Part shown: positions 7,350-11,261 of the stretch, piece by piece | Layout of the letters: every line of letters starts with the position of its first letter | Numbering within the stretch: position 1 is the stretch's first letter | From: an uncultured Streptococcus sp. | GTDB taxonomy: Bacteria; Bacillota; Bacilli; Lactobacillales; Streptococcaceae | NCBI GenBank assembly: GCA_934201655.1 | Contig: CAKPXD010000033.1 | Span: forward strand, 1-11,261 | DNA: 11,261 bases | Direction: 5' to 3' | The notes under the pieces: generated by a model | Told to the model about the DNA's origin: nothing | Databases searched by the model: none | The model's input: only the letters and a program-made list of their open reading frames with translations | Position numbers and translations under genes: made by a program

Positions 7350-7378
7350 TAGAAGGAATGGAAGGATTATGATACAAT
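7350..7378 (+). promoter_or_regulatory. Putative promoter of the DUF2079 gene
   Basis: An extended -10, TG-A-TACAAT (7370-7378), lies 26 bases before the start codon. The -35 position (TAGAAG, 7350-7355, 17-base spacer) matches only 3 of 6, as is usual for extended -10 promoters. It would give a very short leader of about 19 bases. Confidence 0.6.
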
Positions 7379-7403
7379 TATCTTATTTAGGAGGATTATA
7401 ACT

Positions 7404-9416
7404 GTGGAAAAAGTATTAGGAAATATTTTTGAAAAACGAAAGCAATTTTTATCGTATGGTCTCGGTGCATATTTAATAGTTATTTTATTGAATTTATTGC
7501 ACTATGCTCCGCAAGATCTTTTTCTAAGTCTAAATTCGGGACCTGTTTTTGACAAAATCTTGGTCTTTCTTATAGCAGCAGTATCCATTGGGGTAGTGGA
7601 AACAAAGTCCTCCCTCAATATTCGTAGGATTAATATTCTTATTTCATGCCTAGCCTTATTTTTTGCTGTCTATAAAAGTATTTCATTTTTCCTGGCGATA
7701 GGTTTACTACTTTTGGCTGTGGTTCTCTTTGTGTTTTTTAAGTTCAAAGGTGAAACCTTATCTTTTTTATATTTGTTTACGGTAGTAGGGACACTCCCCC
7801 GGTTGTTAACCCTAGTTGATTCTAATTTTAATGATACGGCGCTTGGTTTTCATGCAGTTGATTTAACGACTACAAGATTTTATATATTAATTTGGCCAGT
7901 CGTTTTAGCAGTGATTTTTTCTGCTGCACTGATTTTGCTTTTTGTACAGTTACCAGTAAAGGAGTTTTTAGAAAAGCATATAAAAATAGTATGGTGGGCA
8001 GTCTTGTCTCTTAGCATTATTTATGTTTTCTATCTCTGTGTCGTTGTCTACTATAAAGTCAAGACAATTGAAGTAACTACCTTTGACATTGGTATTTTTT
8101 CTCAAATGTTTGAGCGTATGAATACAGATTGGACTCCGATTACAACATTGGAGAGAGACAGAGTGCTTTCCCATTTTGCGGTACACGTGTCACCAATCTT
8201 TTATCTAATGCTTCCCTTTTATAAATTATTTCCATATATTGAGACACTAGACATTTTACAAGTATTAGTTGCTTTTTCTGCAGTTATTCCTCTAAGGTTA
8301 TTGCTTACCAAATTCAACCTATCTAAACTAACAAATATCTTGACGGTAGCATGGTTCGTTTTATTTCCTGTTATCACGACTGCAGGCGGGACTCATCTCC
8401 ACGAGAATTGTTTCCTGACGGCCTTAATATTCTGGTTATTCTATTTCATTGTTTCTGAACAAAAATTGGGAATATTATGTTCGACTGTGCTACTCTTGCT
8501 GGTAAAAGAAGATGCTTTTATCTATGTAATTAGCATTGGCGCCTACTTTCTTTTACAAAAACGTTTCACCTTATCGAAAACAACAAAAGTACGGATACTG
8601 TTAGCAGACATCGTTTTACCAATTGTTTATTTCGTGTTTGCGATGTATCTCTTGAGTGTTTATGGCGAAGGAGGTATGGTCTCTCGTTTCGATGCCTACC
8701 TACAGAATGGTGAGAGTGGCTTATTCATGGTCTTGAAAAATCTCTTGACCCATCCAGAATATGTGTTAAGTACAATTTTTACAGCTAAAAGATTGGGCTA
8801 TTTGTTCTTAATGCTTGCTCCGCTTTGCTTCTTACCTCTTGTTCAACGTAGCTGGGAAAATTATGTATTAGCTCTACCACTTGTTGTCATTAATTTGTTG
8901 CCTAACTGGCCTTATCAATATGATATTGGTTTTCAATATAGTTACGGAAGTGCAGCTTTACTTTTTCTAATGGCTCTACTTGCTTTAGAAGATCTTCAAA
9001 CTCACAAGATTCTGCAAGAAAAAATGGTTGTTCTTACCGTTACAATAGGTATTGTTGTATCTGGTATACTTTTACACCAGTTGACGCATAAATGGAACTT
9101 TAATATTGGCTATTATCACCAAAACAAACAAAATTTTGATAATATCCGATACACTTTGGAAAGTCTACCAGCGGAGTCTTCGGTAGTGGCTGAACATCCA
9201 TACACATCAGGTCTTAGAAAACACCAAAAATTATATGACATTTTCTATCACAACGGTCAGAAAGTGGACTCATCTATTGATTTTGTAGTGATTCCAAGAA
9301 AGAGTAAGGATACGAGTGAACTCTATGTCGAACTGATCAAACAATATGAACAGCTAGGCTACAAGGAAAGCAGTTATTCTTCGGATGAAATTTTTATCCT
9401 AGAAAAACCACAGTAA
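7404..9416 (+). CDS. DUF2079-family polytopic membrane protein
   Basis: This 670-residue protein consists mostly of hydrophobic helices, roughly 13 to 16 membrane spans, and ends in a soluble region from about residue 565. It carries the DUF2079 hallmarks: TFDIGIFSQMFERM (226-239), then HFAVHVSPIFYLMLPFYKLFP (about 256-276), GTHLHENCF (about 331-339) and KEDAFIYV (about 367-374). The C-terminal part (VVAEHPYTSGLRKHQKLYDI) resembles the extracytoplasmic tail of the family. DUF2079 proteins are grouped by fold with GT-C-type polyprenol-phosphate sugar transferases, but no substrate is established, and I infer only a possible role in cell-surface glycan assembly. The GTG start has a perfect AGGAGG 9 bases upstream. 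The gene is alone between the terminator at 7231 and the rpoB promoter. No partner gene hints at its job. Confidence 0.88.
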   Translation: MEKVLGNIFEKRKQFLSYGLGAYLIVILLNLLHYAPQDLFLSLNSGPVFDKILVFLIAAVSIGVVETKSSLNIRRINILISCLALFFAVYKSISFFLAIGLLLLAVVLFVFFKFKGETLSFLYLFTVVGTLPRLLTLVDSNFNDTALGFHAVDLTTTRFYILIWPVVLAVIFSAALILLFVQLPVKEFLEKHIKIVWWAVLSLSIIYVFYLCVVVYYKVKTIEVTTFDIGIFSQMFERMNTDWTPITTLERDRVLSHFAVHVSPIFYLMLPFYKLFPYIETLDILQVLVAFSAVIPLRLLLTKFNLSKLTNILTVAWFVLFPVITTAGGTHLHENCFLTALIFWLFYFIVSEQKLGILCSTVLLLLVKEDAFIYVISIGAYFLLQKRFTLSKTTKVRILLADIVLPIVYFVFAMYLLSVYGEGGMVSRFDAYLQNGESGLFMVLKNLLTHPEYVLSTIFTAKRLGYLFLMLAPLCFLPLVQRSWENYVLALPLVVINLLPNWPYQYDIGFQYSYGSAALLFLMALLALEDLQTHKILQEKMVVLTVTIGIVVSGILLHQLTHKWNFNIGYYHQNKQNFDNIRYTLESLPAESSVVAEHPYTSGLRKHQKLYDIFYHNGQKVDSSIDFVVIPRKSKDTSELYVELIKQYEQLGYKESSYSSDEIFILEKPQ

Positions 9417-9441
9417 GGTTGATGCATGAAAATCACCTTTT
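9415..9441 (+). terminator. Possible weak terminator after the DUF2079 gene
   Basis: AAGGTTGAT and ATCACCTT pair over 8 bases with one bulged T, followed by only four T before a C. It begins within the DUF2079 stop codon. The short stem and T tract make it weak, so some read-through into the rpoB leader is possible. Confidence 0.4.
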
Positions 9442-9491
9442 CTGAAAACAAGCCACAACTATACTAAAGCAAGAAAAATCCTTCAAAGGAC

Positions 9492-9520
9492 TTGAAAAAT
9501 TAGAGAAAATCGGGTATAAT
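9492..9520 (+). promoter_or_regulatory. rpoB promoter
   Basis: TTGAAA (9492-9497) and a perfect TATAAT (9515-9520) are separated by the ideal 17 bases, a near-consensus housekeeping sigma promoter. Transcription should start around 9526-9528, producing a 5' leader of about 250 bases before rpoB. Confidence 0.92.
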
Positions 9521-9540
9521 ATGAGTAATCATTTGTCGTA

Positions 9541-9572
9541 GGTTTTGTCTGAAATATTGTCCGGACAAGGCT
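9541..9572 (+). promoter_or_regulatory. First leader hairpin of the rpoB mRNA
   Basis: GGTTTTGTCTG (9541-9551) can pair with CGGACAAGGCT (9562-9572) over 11 bases including several G-U pairs. An alternative is the perfect 12-base palindrome TTGTCCGGACAA (9557-9568), which shares the 3' half. The two folds exclude each other. The element ends 3 bases before the terminator hairpin. Confidence 0.5.
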
Positions 9573-9575
9573 CAC

Positions 9576-9630
9576 AGCAGTTAAATCTCCTCAAAAAAGT
9601 CGGATTTAACTGCTCTTTTTGTGCTTTTTT
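9576..9630 (+). terminator. Intrinsic terminator inside the rpoB leader (candidate attenuator)
   Basis: AGCAGTTAAATC (9576-9587) and GATTTAACTGCT (9603-9614) form a perfect 12-base stem with a 15-base loop, followed by CTTTTTGTGCTTTTTTT. It lies about 50 bases downstream of the predicted rpoB start site and about 150 bases before the TTG codon, so most transcripts from that promoter must pass it to express rpoB. No upstream sequence complementary to the 5' arm of the stem was found that would act as an obvious anti-terminator. Confidence 0.85.
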
Positions 9631-9731
9631 TCGGTATTTTTTGCATCTGTAACAGAGATTTAAAGATTCTGAAAAATTAGTCAAGGGGGATAAGTTGATA
9701 GGGGTTTTAGAACCATTAAACGATAATTATT

Positions 9732-9749
9732 AGCTTAGGCGACTAAGCT
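9732..9749 (+). promoter_or_regulatory. GNRA-capped hairpin upstream of the rpoB ribosome binding site
   Basis: AGCTTAG and CTAAGCT form a perfect 7-base stem capped by GCGA, a GNRA tetraloop, ending 15 bases before the AAAGGAG site. It has no T tract, so it is an mRNA structure and not a terminator. It may stabilise the message or modulate ribosome loading. Confidence 0.6.
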
Positions 9750-9778
9750 TGGAATTTTATTTACAAAGGAGAATCATC

Positions 9779-11261
9779 TTGGCAGGACATGACGTTCAAT
9801 ACGGGAAACATCGTACCCGTCGTAGTTTTTCAAGAATCAAAGAAGTTCTTGACTTACCAAATTTGATTGAAATTCAAACTGATTCATTTAAAGATTTCCT
9901 AGACCATGGTCTGAAGGAAGTGTTTGAAGATGTATTGCCAATTTCAAACTTCACAGAAACAATGGAGTTGGAATTTGTTGGCTACGAAATCAAAGAACCT
10001 AAATATACGCTTGAAGAAGCTCGCATCCATGATGCTAGTTATTCAGCACCAATCTTTGTAACTTTCCGCTTGATTAACAAAGAAACTGGCGAAATCAAAA
10101 CTCAAGAAGTCTTCTTTGGAGATTTCCCAATCATGACTGAGATGGGTACTTTCATCATCAACGGTGGTGAACGTATTATCGTATCACAGTTGGTGCGTTC
10201 TCCAGGTGTTTACTTTAATGATAAAGTGGACAAAAACGGTAAAGTGGGCTACGGTTCAACTGTAATCCCTAACCGTGGAGCTTGGTTGGAACTTGAAAGT
10301 GACTCAAAAGACATCGCCTACACTCGTATCGACCGTACACGTAAAATTCCATTTACGACTTTGGTTCGTGCACTTGGTTTCTCAGGCGATGACGAAATCT
10401 TTGATATCTTTGGGGACAGCGAGTTGGTTCGCAACACTGTTGAAAAAGATATCCATAAAAACCCAATGGACTCTCGTACAGACGAAGCTTTGAAAGAAAT
10501 TTATGAGCGTCTTCGTCCAGGTGAACCAAAAACTGCTGAGAGTTCACGTACCTTGCTTGTGGCTCGTTTCTTCGACCCACGTCGTTATGACTTGGCAGCT
10601 GTTGGACGCTACAAGATTAACAAGAAATTAAATATTAAAACTCGTTTGCTCAACCAAACAATCGCTGAACCATTGGTGGACCCTGAAACTGGTGAAATCT
10701 TGGTTGAAAAAGGTACTGTAATGACTCGCGATGTCATCGAAAGCATCGAAAGTCACTTGGATGGCGATTTGAACAAGATTGTCTACACTCCAAATGACTC
10801 AGCTGTTTTGACAGAACCAGTTGTTCTTCAAAAATTCAAGGTTGTGGCACCAACTGATCCAGACCGTGTTGTAACAATCATCGGAAATGCAAATCCAGAT
10901 GATAAAGTTCGCACTATCACTCCGGCAGATATCCTTGCTGAAATGAGCTACTTCCTTAACTTGGCTGAAGGCATCGGTCGTATTGATGATATCGACCACC
11001 TCGGAAACCGTCGTATTCGTGCCGTTGGTGAATTGCTTGCCAACCAAGTACGTCTTGGACTTTCACGTATGGAACGTAATGTTCGTGAACGTATGTCTGT
11101 TCAAGATAACGAAGTATTAACACCTCAACAAATCATTAACATCCGTCCAGTGACTGCAGCGATCAAAGAATTCTTTGGTTCTTCACAATTGTCACAGTTC
11201 ATGGACCAACACAACCCACTTTCTGAGTTGTCTCACAAACGTCGTTTGTCTGCCTTAGGGC
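9779..11261 (+). CDS. rpoB: RpoB, RNA polymerase beta subunit (5' part, 3' end outside window)
   Basis: The frame opens at TTG (9779-9781) with AAAGGAG 7 bases upstream and reads [20 protein letters not shown], the standard streptococcal RpoB N-terminus. It continues for 494 codons to the window end, out of about 1200. Family landmarks include [19 protein letters not shown] near the start, [19 protein letters not shown] at about 116-134 and [11 protein letters not shown] at about 138-148. The window cuts off within rifampicin cluster I, which begins [16 protein letters not shown]476, H486 and S491 correspond to E. coli D516, H526 and S531 and are wild type, so no resistance change is visible there. 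RpoB with RpoC forms the catalytic core of RNA polymerase; rpoC is expected downstream. Expression should pass through the leader terminator described above. Confidence 0.98.
   Translation, partial: MAGHDVQYGKHRTRRSFSRIKEVLDLPNLIEIQTDSFKDFLDHGLKEVFEDVLPISNFTETMELEFVGYEIKEPKYTLEEARIHDASYSAPIFVTFRLINKETGEIKTQEVFFGDFPIMTEMGTFIINGGERIIVSQLVRSPGVYFNDKVDKNGKVGYGSTVIPNRGAWLELESDSKDIAYTRIDRTRKIPFTTLVRALGFSGDDEIFDIFGDSELVRNTVEKDIHKNPMDSRTDEALKEIYERLRPGEPKTAESSRTLLVARFFDPRRYDLAAVGRYKINKKLNIKTRLLNQTIAEPLVDPETGEILVEKGTVMTRDVIESIESHLDGDLNKIVYTPNDSAVLTEPVVLQKFKVVAPTDPDRVVTIIGNANPDDKVRTITPADILAEMSYFLNLAEGIGRIDDIDHLGNRRIRAVGELLANQVRLGLSRMERNVRERMSVQDNEVLTPQQIINIRPVTAAIKEFFGSSQLSQFMDQHNPLSELSHKRRLSALG

Larger units (their letters stand above)
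9417..9778 (+). other. Non-coding interval: rpoB promoter and structured 5' leader
   Basis: These 362 bases hold no credible gene. They contain most of a weak hairpin, the rpoB promoter, two leader hairpins of which the second is an intrinsic terminator, an A-rich stretch (9641-9720) with a small GGTT-TTAG-AACC hairpin (9703-9714), the GNRA hairpin and the rpoB ribosome binding site AAAGGAG (9765-9771). Confidence 0.85.

Noticed and set aside
9479..9494. TCCTT-CA-AAGGA hairpin as the DUF2079 terminator
   Set aside because: The stem is only 5 bases, has no T tract on the + strand and abuts the rpoB -35.
9521..9541. Possible leader peptide MSNHLS before the rpoB attenuator
   Set aside because: Its ATG would lie before or at the predicted transcription start, and no ribosome binding site is present.
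9695..9727. Second rpoB promoter from TTGATA and GATAAT
   Set aside because: The spacer is 21 bases, too long for a normal sigma promoter.
11189..11261. Possible rifampicin-resistance changes in rpoB cluster I
   Set aside because: The visible residues matching E. coli D516, H526 and S531 are all wild type.

Overview
This window is chromosomal DNA from a low-GC Firmicute, almost certainly a mitis-group Streptococcus (oralis/mitis/infantis/sanguinis-like). The RpoB N-terminus, the AdcR and AdcA metal-ligand residues, the DltD C-terminus and the LPxTG surface 5'-nucleotidase all read as streptococcal. The species call is inference, since no search could be run. Every gene lies on the + strand.

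Layout: (1) 1-1027 is the 3' part of dltD, the last gene of the D-alanyl-teichoic acid operon, closed by a terminator. (2) 1170-3242 encodes a secreted, sortase-anchored 5'-nucleotidase with its own promoter and terminator. (3) 3381-6836 is adcR-adcC-adcB-adcA, a complete zinc-uptake operon: a MarR-type zinc repressor, the ABC ATPase, the permease and the zinc-binding lipoprotein with its extra C-terminal ZinT domain. The four genes are overlapping or nearly so, and a near-perfect AdcR operator overlaps the -10 element. A terminator follows adcA. (4) 6892-7228 holds a decayed 3' remnant of a two-domain VOC-family (catechol-2,3-dioxygenase/glyoxalase-like) gene, ending in a strong terminator. 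(5) 7404-9416 is a large polytopic DUF2079 membrane protein starting at GTG. (6) 9417-9778 is a non-coding rpoB leader with a consensus promoter, two hairpins (the second an intrinsic terminator in the 5' UTR) and a third GNRA-capped hairpin just before the ribosome binding site. (7) 9779-11261 is the 5' part of rpoB, starting at TTG and ending inside rifampicin cluster I, which is wild type as far as it goes.

The genes do not form one pathway. dltD and the 5'-nucleotidase act at the cell surface (teichoic acid charge; extracellular nucleotide hydrolysis). adcRCBA forms a self-regulated zinc uptake circuit. The DUF2079 protein is a membrane protein of unknown role, and rpoB is core transcription. 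I did not find a clearly new system. The most interesting non-coding signal is the structured rpoB leader with its apparent attenuator. Next come the unclassified DUF2079 gene, the Gly-to-Ala Walker A loop of AdcC, and the eroded dioxygenase gene between adcA and the DUF2079 gene.
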